10,502 nucleotides of DNA from DATFMP01 sp035266845 (lineage in GTDB: Bacteria; SAR324; JACQKK01). The notes under the pieces were generated by a model. The model searched no databases. It was not told where the DNA came from and worked only from the letters and a program-made list of their open reading frames with translations. Of this stretch, positions 1-5,956 are shown piece after piece (the stretch's first letter is position 1; each line of letters begins with the position of its first letter). Both the position numbers and the translations under genes were made by a program. The DNA lies in assembly GCA_035266845.1 (NCBI GenBank), contig DATFMP010000030.1:1-10502 (forward strand). The letters run 5' to 3'.

Positions 1-756
1 GGCCGCGGCGGCCCCGAAGACCCGGTGATGACCAGCGCCATACAGAGCGCCATCGCAAAGGGAGTGCTGTTCGTGGTCGCGGCGGGCAACCAGGGCTCCA
101 GCAACGACGTGGTGCCGGAATGGCCGGCCAACTATGCCTCCGTGGGCGCCACGAACGAGGGTGTCATTTCCGTGGCAGCCACGGACCGGGCCGATCAGTA
201 CGCCAGCTTCTCCAACTACGGCGCCGCGAGCGTCACCATCGCCGCGCCGGGCTATAACATCCTCAGCACCGTCCACATCGGCGCGACGCCCGGCTACGGC
301 TACGAGAGCGGCACCTCCATGGCCTCGCCCATGACGGCCGGCGTGGCGGCGCTGGTGCGCCAGGCCTTCCCCGCCTTTACGCCGCGGGAGGTCAAGCAGC
401 GCATCGTGGCCGCGGGCGAGGTCATCGGGTCCGGCTGCGTGACCGCCTCCGACAAGCGGGTCAACGCGTACAACGCGCTGGCGGGCATCGTCTCGCCCAC
501 GCCCTGTGGCGCCGTCGCCGCGCTGACGAGCAGCGGGGGCAGCGGGGCTCCGTGTCTCATCACCTACCTCACGCAGGACTACCTGCCGGACCGCGACCTG
601 GACCCCCTGCGCCACTTGCGCAGCTTCCTGTGGTCGCAGGGCGAGTGGGGCCGTGCGCTGGTGCGCTTTTACTACCGCGCCTCCGCCCGCATCGTCGCGT
701 GGCTGGAGACGGCCCGCGCCGAGACTTTCGCCCGCCGCGTCACCACCACCATCTGA
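1..756 (+). CDS. Subtilisin-like S8 serine protease, 3' part, with CFI-box-like C-terminal domain
   Basis: The frame is open from base 1, so the start, the signal peptide and the catalytic Asp and His lie upstream of the window. Visible are the oxyanion-hole Asn in AAGNQG (near base 85), the substrate-binding strand SFSNYGAASVTIAAPG, and the catalytic Ser in GTSMASP (codon at 316-318), all typical of peptidase family S8. After the catalytic domain there is a Gly/Ser linker (SSGGSGAP) and then a C-terminal segment starting CLITYLTQDYLP and continuing with LRHLRSFLW and VRFYYRASARIVAWL. This has the layout of the CFI-box C-terminal domain that follows a Gly/Ser linker in many secreted bacterial proteins (normally CFIATAAYG, then LR-FRD, then YY-SP), but its first motif is strongly divergent. 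The protein is probably exported and degrades or processes extracellular protein. The stop is TGA at 754-756. Family assignment is secure; the substrate is unknown. Confidence 0.9.
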   Translation, partial: GRGGPEDPVMTSAIQSAIAKGVLFVVAAGNQGSSNDVVPEWPANYASVGATNEGVISVAATDRADQYASFSNYGAASVTIAAPGYNILSTVHIGATPGYGYESGTSMASPMTAGVAALVRQAFPAFTPREVKQRIVAAGEVIGSGCVTASDKRVNAYNALAGIVSPTPCGAVAALTSSGGSGAPCLITYLTQDYLPDRDLDPLRHLRSFLWSQGEWGRALVRFYYRASARIVAWLETARAETFARRVTTTI

Positions 757-761
757 GAGGA

Positions 762-894
762 ACCTCACCCTGCCCGGCTGGCGCCGGGCTGCCCCTCTCT
801 GCAAACGGAGAGGGGCGTGGGGTCGTGTGCCGTGGAAGCAGGCACGGCCTGCTCCCCCTTCTCCCGTGAGAGAAGGGGGCCGGGGGGATGAGGT
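762..894. repeat. MITE-like intergenic palindromic repeat, 133 bp
   Basis: The ends are imperfect inverted repeats: ACCTCACCCTGCCCGG at 762-777, and the complement of 880-894, which reads ACCTCATCCCCCCGG. Inside are two hairpins. One has 9-bp arms at 791-799 and 808-816. The other has perfect 10-bp arms at 854-863 and 870-879 around a 6-nt loop. No coding frame makes sense here. Short CCCTCTCC/GGAGAGGG palindromes of this style recur between genes in many GC-rich bacteria. The element lies between the convergent 3' ends of the protease gene and gcvPB, so its stems could also end transcripts in both directions, although neither is followed by a T-run. Confidence 0.65.
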
Positions 895-903
895 GCCTGC
901 CCG

Positions 904-2424
904 CTACTTCGCGGGGGGCGAGCCCTGGGGCGTCCAGCGCAGCACGGGCTGGCGCGCGGCACGGGTCTCGTCCAGGCGGCGCAGGGGCGCCAGGTGCGGG
1001 GCCGTCTTGACCAGCTCGGGGTCGCGGTCGGCCTCGGCCAGGATGGCGTGGATGGCGTCCACGAAGCGGTCCAACTCGGCGCGGGGCTCCGATTCGGTGG
1101 GCTCCACCATCAGGGCGCCGTGCACCGTGAGCGGGAAGTACGTGGTGGGCGGGTGGAAGCCGTAGTCGATCAGGCGCTTGGCCAGGTCCAGCGTGGTGAT
1201 GCCGCCGTGGTCGGCCAGGCCGTGATCGGAGAAGACCACCTCGTGCAGCGTGGGGGCCTCCGTGGAGACGTGCAGCACGTCCGCCAGGCGGTGGCGCAGG
1301 TAGTTGGCGTTGAGCACGGCCACCTCGCTCATCTCGTGCAGCCCGTCGCCGCCCATGGCCAGGATGTACGAGAGCGCGCGCACCAGGATGCCCGCATTGC
1401 CGTTGAAGGTGGAGAGCTTGCCGATGGACTGCGGCGCGTCCCAATCCAGCCGGAAGCGCGCGCCCTCGCCGCCGTCCTCCTTCACCACGCGGGGCACGGG
1501 CAGGTGCGGCGCCAGCTCCGCGGTGCAGAAGCAGGGTCCGGCGCCGGGGCCGCCGCCGCCGTGGGGGGTGGAGAAGGTCTTGTGCAGGTTCAGGTGCATC
1601 ACGTCCATGCCGTAATCGCCCGGCCGCGAGATGCCCACCACTGCGTTCATGTTGGCGCCGTCGCAGTACAGGTAGCCGCCCTTGGCGTGCACGATATCCG
1701 CGATCTGGCGGATGCCGCGCTCGAAGATGCCCAGCGTGTTGGGATTGGTGAGCATCAGCCCGGCCACGTCGGCGTCCATGGCCTCCGCCAGGTGCGCCAG
1801 ATCCACCGTACCGTCCGGCAGACTCTTCACCTCGCGCACCTCGAAGCCGGCGATGTGGGCGCTGGCGGGGTTGGTGCCGTGGGCGCTGTCCGGCACCAGC
1901 ATGTAGCGCCGGCGCTCGCCCTTGGCCTCCTGCCGCGCGCGGATCATCAGCACGCCGGTCAGCTCGCCCTGGGCCCCCGCCGCGGGCTGCAGGGAGCCGG
2001 CCGGGAAGCCCGTGATCTCCTTGAGCAGCTCGGTGAGGCGCCACAGGATCTCCAGCGAGCCCTGCACCAGCGCGTCGGGCATCAGTGGGTGCGCCTCGGT
2101 GAGGCCCGGCAGGCGCGCCACCACCTCGTTGAGGCGCGGGTTGTACTTCATGGTGCACGAGCCCAACGGGTACATGGCCGCGTCGATGGACACGTTCAGC
2201 TTGGACAGGCGCGTGAAGTGCCGGATCACCTCGAACTCGCTGAGCTGCGGCAGCGTGCGCAGGCCGTCGGAGCGCAGGGCCGCGCCGGGCATGGCCTGGG
2301 CCGGCTCCACCTCCGGCACGTCCAGGGCGCGCAGCTTGGCGCCCGGCTCGCCGCCGGGGGGATATTCGAAGCTCAGCGGCTCCGGCTGGAAGAAGCCCGT
2401 GGGGCGTGCGTGGTTGCCGCTCAT
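904..2424 (-). CDS. gcvPB: Glycine dehydrogenase (decarboxylating) subunit 2, P-protein beta half
   Basis: This 506-residue protein is the PLP-carrying half of a split P-protein of the glycine cleavage system. The enzyme decarboxylates glycine and passes the aminomethyl group to lipoyl-GcvH. The PLP lysine is visible in MHLNLHKTFSTPHGGGGPG (about Lys282). Other conserved stretches are YPLGSCTMKYNPR near residue 86, SAHGTNPASAH near 180 and YCDGANMNA near 253. The length is normal for the family. The start ATG (2424-2422) overlaps the gcvPA stop in an ATGA junction, so the two subunits are probably translationally coupled. gcvT and gcvH are not adjacent: upstream is only gcvPA, and downstream is a repeat and a convergent protease gene. 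The stop is TAG at 906-904. Confidence 0.96.
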   Translation of the reverse strand: MSGNHARPTGFFQPEPLSFEYPPGGEPGAKLRALDVPEVEPAQAMPGAALRSDGLRTLPQLSEFEVIRHFTRLSKLNVSIDAAMYPLGSCTMKYNPRLNEVVARLPGLTEAHPLMPDALVQGSLEILWRLTELLKEITGFPAGSLQPAAGAQGELTGVLMIRARQEAKGERRRYMLVPDSAHGTNPASAHIAGFEVREVKSLPDGTVDLAHLAEAMDADVAGLMLTNPNTLGIFERGIRQIADIVHAKGGYLYCDGANMNAVVGISRPGDYGMDVMHLNLHKTFSTPHGGGGPGAGPCFCTAELAPHLPVPRVVKEDGGEGARFRLDWDAPQSIGKLSTFNGNAGILVRALSYILAMGGDGLHEMSEVAVLNANYLRHRLADVLHVSTEAPTLHEVVFSDHGLADHGGITTLDLAKRLIDYGFHPPTTYFPLTVHGALMVEPTESEPRAELDRFVDAIHAILAEADRDPELVKTAPHLAPLRRLDETRAARQPVLRWTPQGSPPAK

Positions 2425-3773
2425 GCCGCCACCTCCCGCAGCGCGTTCACCAGCGCGTCCAGGTGCGCCCGCGTCTTGGTCTCCGTCACCGCAAGCAGCA
2501 GCGTGTCGGCCCTCCCGGCGTCCCAGCGGCCCAGGTCCAGCCCGGGCAGCACGCCCCGGCGCAGGCAGCCCTGCACCACCTCCGCCGCGGGACGGGGGCA
2601 GCGCACGGCCAGCTCGTTGAAGCTGGGCCCGCTGAAGGCCGCGGCATAGCCCGGCAGCGCGGCGATGCGCTCGCGCAGGTAGGCCAGCAGCGAGACGTTC
2701 TGCCGCGCCACCTGCAGCAGCCCGGCGCGGCCCAGCGTCGTCAGGTAGATCAGCGCGGAGAGCATCACCAGGTTCTCGTTCGTGCAGATGTTGCTGGTGG
2801 CCCGCTCGCGGCGGATGTGCTGCTCGCGTGTGGCCAACGTGAGCACGTAGCCGCGCTGGCCGTCCGCATCCACCGTCTCGCCCGCGATGCGCCCGGGGAG
2901 TTGGCGCTTGTGCTCGTCCCGCGTGGCCATGAAGCCCAGGTAGGGCCCGCCGTAGGCCACCGGCACGCCGAAGCTCTGGGCCTCGCCGCACACGATGTCC
3001 GCCCCCAGCGCACCGGGGGCCTCCAGCAGTGCCAGGCTCAGCGCCTCGCTGACGGTCACGATCAGCAGCGCGCCGGCGCGCTTCACCGGCGCGGCGATGG
3101 CCGCCAGGTCCTCGATCACGCCGTAGACGTTGGGCTGCTGCACCACCACGCAGGCCACATCCTCGTCCAGCAGCCGCTCCAGCGCGGCCACGTCCATGCG
3201 CCCGGTGGCGGGGTCGGCCGGCACGGTGTCCCGCTGCACGTCCAGATAGTGCGTGTGCGTATCCACCACGCGGCGGTAGTGCGGGTGCAGCGCCTGTGTC
3301 AGCAGCACGCGCGAGCGCCCGCGCGCCAGCCGGTCCGCCATCAGCACGGCCTCCGCCGTGGCGCTGGCGCCGTCGTAGACCGAGGCGTTGGCGATATCCA
3401 GCCCGGTCAGGTGCGTCATGAACGTCTGGAACTCGAAGATCGCCTGCAGCGTGCCCTGGCTGATCTCCGGCTGATAGGGCGTGTAGGCCGTGAAGAACTC
3501 GGCGCGCTGGATCAGGCTGTCGATGACCAGCGGGGCATAGTGCGGGTAGCTGCCTGCGCCCAGGAAGCTCACCACTTGCTGCGCCTCGTTGCGCGCCGCG
3601 AGCTGCGAGAAGAGCTGGAGCTGCTCCTCTTCGGCCATGCCGGGCGGGACTTGCAGCGGGCGCTGCAGGCGCACCTCGGACGGCACGCCCGCGAAGAGCG
3701 CCTCGATATCGGGCAGGCCCATCTCGGCCAGCATGGCCTTGCGGGCCGGCTCGTTGTTGGGGATGAATCGCAT
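2421..3773 (-). CDS. gcvPA: Glycine dehydrogenase (decarboxylating) subunit 1, P-protein alpha half
   Basis: This 450-residue partner of GcvPB together with it forms the P-protein of glycine cleavage. It begins MRFIPNNEPARKAMLAEMG and continues with DIEALFAGVP, the usual N-terminus of the family, which decides the start at 3773. The frame stays open for 96 more codons upstream, but that stretch is low-complexity Arg/Pro sequence and is unlikely to be translated. Conserved blocks include FLGAGSYPHYAP, AYTPYQPEISQGTLQ, ASVYDGASATAEA and RRERATSNICTN. No good Shine-Dalgarno sequence precedes the ATG. The TGA stop (2423-2421) overlaps the gcvPB start by 4 nt. I see no glycine-riboswitch pattern in the leader. 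Split P-proteins occur in Gram-positives, Chloroflexi and several proteobacteria, so they do not fix the taxonomy. Confidence 0.96.
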   Translation of the reverse strand: MRFIPNNEPARKAMLAEMGLPDIEALFAGVPSEVRLQRPLQVPPGMAEEEQLQLFSQLAARNEAQQVVSFLGAGSYPHYAPLVIDSLIQRAEFFTAYTPYQPEISQGTLQAIFEFQTFMTHLTGLDIANASVYDGASATAEAVLMADRLARGRSRVLLTQALHPHYRRVVDTHTHYLDVQRDTVPADPATGRMDVAALERLLDEDVACVVVQQPNVYGVIEDLAAIAAPVKRAGALLIVTVSEALSLALLEAPGALGADIVCGEAQSFGVPVAYGGPYLGFMATRDEHKRQLPGRIAGETVDADGQRGYVLTLATREQHIRRERATSNICTNENLVMLSALIYLTTLGRAGLLQVARQNVSLLAYLRERIAALPGYAAAFSGPSFNELAVRCPRPAAEVVQGCLRRGVLPGLDLGRWDAGRADTLLLAVTETKTRAHLDALVNALREVAA

Positions 3774-4053
3774 CGCGTCAACCGGAAAGGAATCGAATGT
3801 GCGGGCCCTGCGGCCAGTGGCCCCCCTCTTGAGGCGCTTGCCATCCCCCTTTGAATCTCTAGCATACCGTCCGCAAGCGGTTAAAGGGAAAGCCAGCCGG
3901 GCGGCTCCGCGCGCTTTGTGCTGGCCTTCGCGGGGGCCGATGCGGCACAGTGGCCCCAGGCGGCGCCGGGAGGACAGCAGGACCGCAGCGGGTAAACGGC
4001 CTGGCGGCGTATCGCATCCAGCGGCACACCATCGGCGGAGGAACGACGGCGGC
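3774..4053. other. Divergent intergenic region between gcvPA and the methyltransferase gene
   Basis: This 280-bp gap must hold the start signals of both divergent genes. The only AT-richer part is near 3845-3890. On the minus strand it contains TATGCT (3866-3861) as a possible -10 box for gcvPA, about 90 nt before the start codon, but no convincing -35 box at the right distance. For the plus-strand methyltransferase a strong ribosome binding site, GGAGGAA, lies at 4037-4043, 10 nt before the ATG. No riboswitch or further gene is recognisable. Confidence 0.35.
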
Positions 4054-4878
4054 ATGGGCAAGGTATCGACACGGGAGCTGGGCCTGATCCTGGGCGCCCG
4101 GCTGCTGAAGACCCGCGACCTGCACTACGGGCTGTGGATGCCCGATCTGGAGGTCGCGGTGCGCAACGTGCCGGAAGCCCAGCGGCGCTACTCCGAGTAC
4201 CTGATGGCGCGCATCCCGGCGGATGTGCACACGATCCTGGACGTGGGCTGCGGCACGGGCGGCTTTGCCGAGCAGTTGGTGCAGAAGGGCTACCAGGTGG
4301 AGTGCATCTCGCCCTCGCCGGAGCTGACGCGCATGGCCCGCCAGCGCCTGGGCGACTCCGCGCCGGTGTTCGAGACCACCTGCGAAGGCTTCCACTCCGA
4401 GCGGCACTACGACCTGGTGCTGTTCTCCGAGAGCTTCCAGTACATTCCCCTGGCCGAATCGCTTGGCAAGGCGCTGAAGGTGCTGCGCGAGGGCGGCCAC
4501 GTGCTGATCAGCGACTTCTTCCGCACGGGCGCGCCGGGGGAGAGCGCTCTGCGCGGCGGGCACGACCTGCAGCGCTTCTATGCGGCCGTGGCCGAGCGGC
4601 CCTTCGAGATCGTCAGCGACGAGGACATCACGGATCAGACCGCGCCCAACCTGGACCTGGTGGATCAGCTCATCGAGGACTACGCCAAGCCGATCTACGA
4701 GACGGCGGGCTACTACCTGCGCGCCAACCGGCCCTGGCTGTACCGGCTGGGGCGCCGCTTCTTCCGCCGCAAGCTGGATCGCGTGGAGTTCAAGTACTTC
4801 TCCCACGCCCGCAACGCCGCCGAGTTCCGTAAGCACAAGAGCTACCGCGTGGTGCTGCTGCGCCGGAAGGCGGCGTAG
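4054..4878 (+). CDS. Class I SAM-dependent methyltransferase, substrate unknown
   Basis: This is a 274-residue cytosolic protein with a Rossmann-type methyltransferase domain. Motif I is ILDVGCGTGGFAEQL (about residues 61-75, SAM-binding Gly loop). Next come VECISPSPELTRMARQRL (strand 2 and following helix, about 82-99), YDLVLFSESFQYI (strand 4, about 119-131) and LKVLREGGHVLISDFF (strand 5, about 141-156). The N-terminus contains RDLHYGLW, seen in quinone and small-molecule methyltransferases. The C-terminal 80 residues are basic and aromatic (YYLRANRPWLYRLGRRFFRRKLDRVEFKYFSHA) and may contact an acidic or lipid-like substrate. The start ATG is chosen because GGAGGAA lies 10 nt upstream. The frame is open much further upstream, but that part overlaps gcvPA. 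The gene appears monocistronic and divergent from gcvPA, so context does not reveal the substrate. Confidence 0.88.
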   Translation: MGKVSTRELGLILGARLLKTRDLHYGLWMPDLEVAVRNVPEAQRRYSEYLMARIPADVHTILDVGCGTGGFAEQLVQKGYQVECISPSPELTRMARQRLGDSAPVFETTCEGFHSERHYDLVLFSESFQYIPLAESLGKALKVLREGGHVLISDFFRTGAPGESALRGGHDLQRFYAAVAERPFEIVSDEDITDQTAPNLDLVDQLIEDYAKPIYETAGYYLRANRPWLYRLGRRFFRRKLDRVEFKYFSHARNAAEFRKHKSYRVVLLRRKAA

Positions 4879-4918
4879 GGGCGCAGGCGGAATCCATCCC
4901 AAGCCGGCCGCCGGCAGA

Positions 4919-5002
4919 TGTCATTCCGAGCGGAGCGAGGAATCTGGTGTGGTGGTGACCAAGCAGATTCTTCGGCCCGCAGAGGCGGGCCTCAGAATGA
5001 CA
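4919..5002. repeat. Intergenic palindromic repeat with TGTCATTC/GAATGACA ends
   Basis: The element begins with TGTCATTCCGAGCGGAGCGA and ends with the exact inverse GAATGACA (4995-5002). Second-level inverted arms are AATCT near 4941 and AGATT near 4965. Inside is a hairpin with 7-bp arms GGCCCGC (4974-4980) and GCGGGCC (4985-4991) around a tetraloop. From memory, a repeat with this start (GTCATTCCGAGCG-AGCGAGGAATCT) is scattered between genes in many unrelated bacteria. It is short, non-coding and probably a REP- or MITE-type element moved by a transposase encoded elsewhere. It sits between the convergent 3' ends of the methyltransferase and selenoprotein genes. Confidence 0.75.
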
Positions 5003-5017
5003 AAACTGCTCGAGCAG
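5002..5017 (-). terminator. Weak putative terminator of the redoxin transcript
   Basis: On the minus strand the self-complementary CTGCTCGAGCAG (5017-5006) is followed directly by TTTT (5005-5002), 82 nt after the selenoprotein stop codon. The stem is short for a Rho-independent terminator and the T-run is only four bases, so this is a weak call. The adjoining palindromic repeat may help termination from both sides. Confidence 0.3.
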
Positions 5018-5098
5018 GCGGGATCCGGCCGGAATCCGGCGGAGCCTGAATCGGGACCCCGCCCCGCAAGCAGGTGCGCGGCACAGGTCGGCCCGCGC

Positions 5099-5587
5099 TC
5101 AGCCTTTGGCGGCCTGGCGCTTGTAGAAGTTCACGATGCGCACCGCGTCCGTGGCCAGCAGGCGCCCCACCGGGCCGGTGGAGTAGGTGGCGCTGGCGAT
5201 CACGCGGTCCGGCCGCAGCACGAACGAGGTGGCGTGCAGGATGTTGCGGCGCTCCTCGTAGAACGAGCCCCACGTCGCGGCCACCTTCGGTCCGTCCACG
5301 CCGTACAGCACGGGGAAGGTCGCGCCGGCACGGTACACCGTGTCCTTGGCGTGCTCCAGATCGTCCGTGGAGAGGGCGAAGACGGAGATGCCAGCCTGCT
5401 CCAGGATGCCCAGGTGGAACTGGTATTCGGCCAACTGCCGAACGCAGTAGGGTCACCAGTGGGCCCGGTAGGCCAGGATCACGGCATAGTTGCCCTCGGG
5501 GATGGCGTCCGGCAGGGTGATCTGCCCGTGGGCGATCGTCTCGCCCGAGAGGGTGGGAAAGCGGTCTCCGTCCTTCAACTGGGTCAT
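5099..5587 (-). CDS. Peroxiredoxin-like (AhpC/TSA, redoxin) selenoprotein with in-frame UGA = Sec45
   Basis: Read from ATG 5587 (RBS GAGGAAG at 5597-5591) with UGA at 5455-5453 read as selenocysteine, the gene encodes 162 residues. The fold is a thioredoxin-like redoxin: start MTQLKDGDRFPTLSGETI, strand YAVILAYRAHW, active site WUPYC (Sec45, Cys48) and helix VRQLAEYQFHLGILEQAG. Then come the strands ISVFALSTDD and TFPVLYG and a C-terminal part with TSFVLRPDRVI and VRIVNFYKRQ. Relatives as I know them carry GHWCPYC at this place, so the UGA replaces exactly the catalytic cysteine. Sequence on both sides stays in frame and family-like. A SECIS-type hairpin follows the UGA. The real stop is TGA at 5101-5099. 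The likely role is thiol- or selenol-based reduction of peroxides or disulfides in the cytosol. The alternative is a nonsense mutation or sequencing error. A conventional call starting at TTG 5434 would lack the active site. Confidence 0.85.
5419..5448 (-). promoter_or_regulatory. Bacterial SECIS element directing UGA-to-Sec recoding
   Basis: In the mRNA (minus strand), four nt after the UGA, arms ACTG (5448-5445) and CAGT (5422-5419) enclose an internal loop. Above it is a perfect 6-bp stem TTCGGC (5442-5437) with GCCGAA (5431-5426), capped by the 5-nt loop AGUUG. The loop has a G in its first two positions followed by U, and 17 nt separate the UGA from that G. Known bacterial SECIS elements have a small apical loop with an early G, usually followed by U, about 16-37 nt after the UGA, and bind SelB. 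The hairpin lies wholly within the coding sequence, as expected in bacteria. A competing smaller hairpin (ACTGC/GCAGT around GUUCG) is possible. Confidence 0.75.
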
Positions 5588-5652
5588 GGTCTTCCTCGGT
5601 TCGGCCTGTTATCCAGGTGGCTGTGGGCGCCGCGGCCGGCCAGAGATCGGGA

Positions 5653-5716
5653 CTGTGCCGGCACTGCGTCGGGCACAGCTTGCGAATAATTGACCGATCC
5701 GTCAAGTACCGGATCG
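5653..5716 (-). promoter_or_regulatory. Inverted repeats upstream of the selenoprotein gene, possible operator and leader hairpin
   Basis: Three dyads lie 66-130 nt before the start codon. The near-palindrome TTGACCGATCCGTCAA occupies 5690-5705. The arms CGATCCG (5695-5701) and CGGATCG (5710-5716) overlap it and share its centre sequence. CTGTGCC (5653-5659) pairs with GGCACAG (5672-5678). On the minus strand TTGACG at 5705-5700 resembles a -35 box, but I find no good -10 at the matching distance. The first two could be a regulator-binding site and the third a leader hairpin. This rests only on symmetry. Confidence 0.25.
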
Positions 5717-5778
5717 ACTTGGGCGCATTATGGGGCGCGGGGCCGCCACCCTGCCGGCAGACCCCCGGCCTGCTGAAA

Positions 5779-5851
5779 TGCTCCTGCCAGGACTCGAACC
5801 TGGAACTGGGCTTTAGGAAAGCCCCGTTTTATCCAGCTAAACTACAGGAGC
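5779..5851 (-). tRNA. tRNA-Arg (anticodon CCT)
   Basis: A complete 73-nt cloverleaf is visible. The acceptor arms are GCTCCTG (5851-5845) and CAGGAGC (5786-5780), with discriminator A at 5779. The D arm has GTTT/AAAC. The anticodon stem GGGCT/AGCCC carries loop TTCCTAA, so the anticodon is CCT, which reads AGG. The T arm is CCAGG-TTCGAGT-CCTGG and the variable loop is short. The 3' CCA is not encoded and must be added by CCA-transferase. It lies 191 nt upstream of the selenoprotein gene on the same strand, and no clear terminator separates them, so read-through is possible. Confidence 0.96.
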
Positions 5852-5884
5852 GCAGAAACACGGCGTGAACGCGATAAGAATCAA

Positions 5885-5914
5885 ACGATACGAGGCGCCT
5901 CGCGGCAATGTCAA
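5885..5914 (-). promoter_or_regulatory. Sigma-70-type promoter for tRNA-Arg
   Basis: On the minus strand a perfect -35 box TTGACA (5914-5909) is followed after 18 nt by TATCGT (5890-5885, four of six consensus positions). Transcription would start near 5878, about 27 nt before the mature tRNA 5' end. The spacer contains the perfect 12-bp palindrome CGAGGCGCCTCG (5891-5902), which could be chance in GC-rich DNA or an operator. Confidence 0.55.
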
Positions 5915-5956
5915 TGTGGCCCGGGCACGCGGCGGGCGCCGCATCGCGGGGCGTGC

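Noticed and set aside
740..2158. Long open frame on the minus strand (472 codons) overlapping gcvPB in another frame
   Set aside because: Arg/Pro/Ala/Gly-rich composition and no family motif; it is a GC-content shadow of gcvPB.
994..2649. Long plus-strand open frame (551 codons) antisense to gcvPB and gcvPA
   Set aside because: His/Gln/Val/Gly-biased translation typical of the complement of a high-GC gene; no recognisable domain.
2406..3854. Long plus-strand open frame (482 codons) antisense to gcvPA
   Set aside because: Same His/Gln/Arg-rich shadow composition; gcvPA in this place is unmistakable.
3774..3900. Glycine riboswitch upstream of gcvPA
   Set aside because: No tandem aptamer pattern or conserved core is visible in the leader.
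5099..5434. A 111-residue protein starting at TTG 5434
   Set aside because: It would lack the first beta strands and the active site of the redoxin fold and has no proper start context; it is the C-terminal part of the selenoprotein.
4992..5705. Continuous minus-strand frame of 237 codons across the selenoprotein gene without a stop
   Set aside because: It is a different frame (Arg/Pro/Gly-rich, no fold motif). The redoxin motif lies only in the frame containing the UGA, so a simple frameshift does not explain the interruption.
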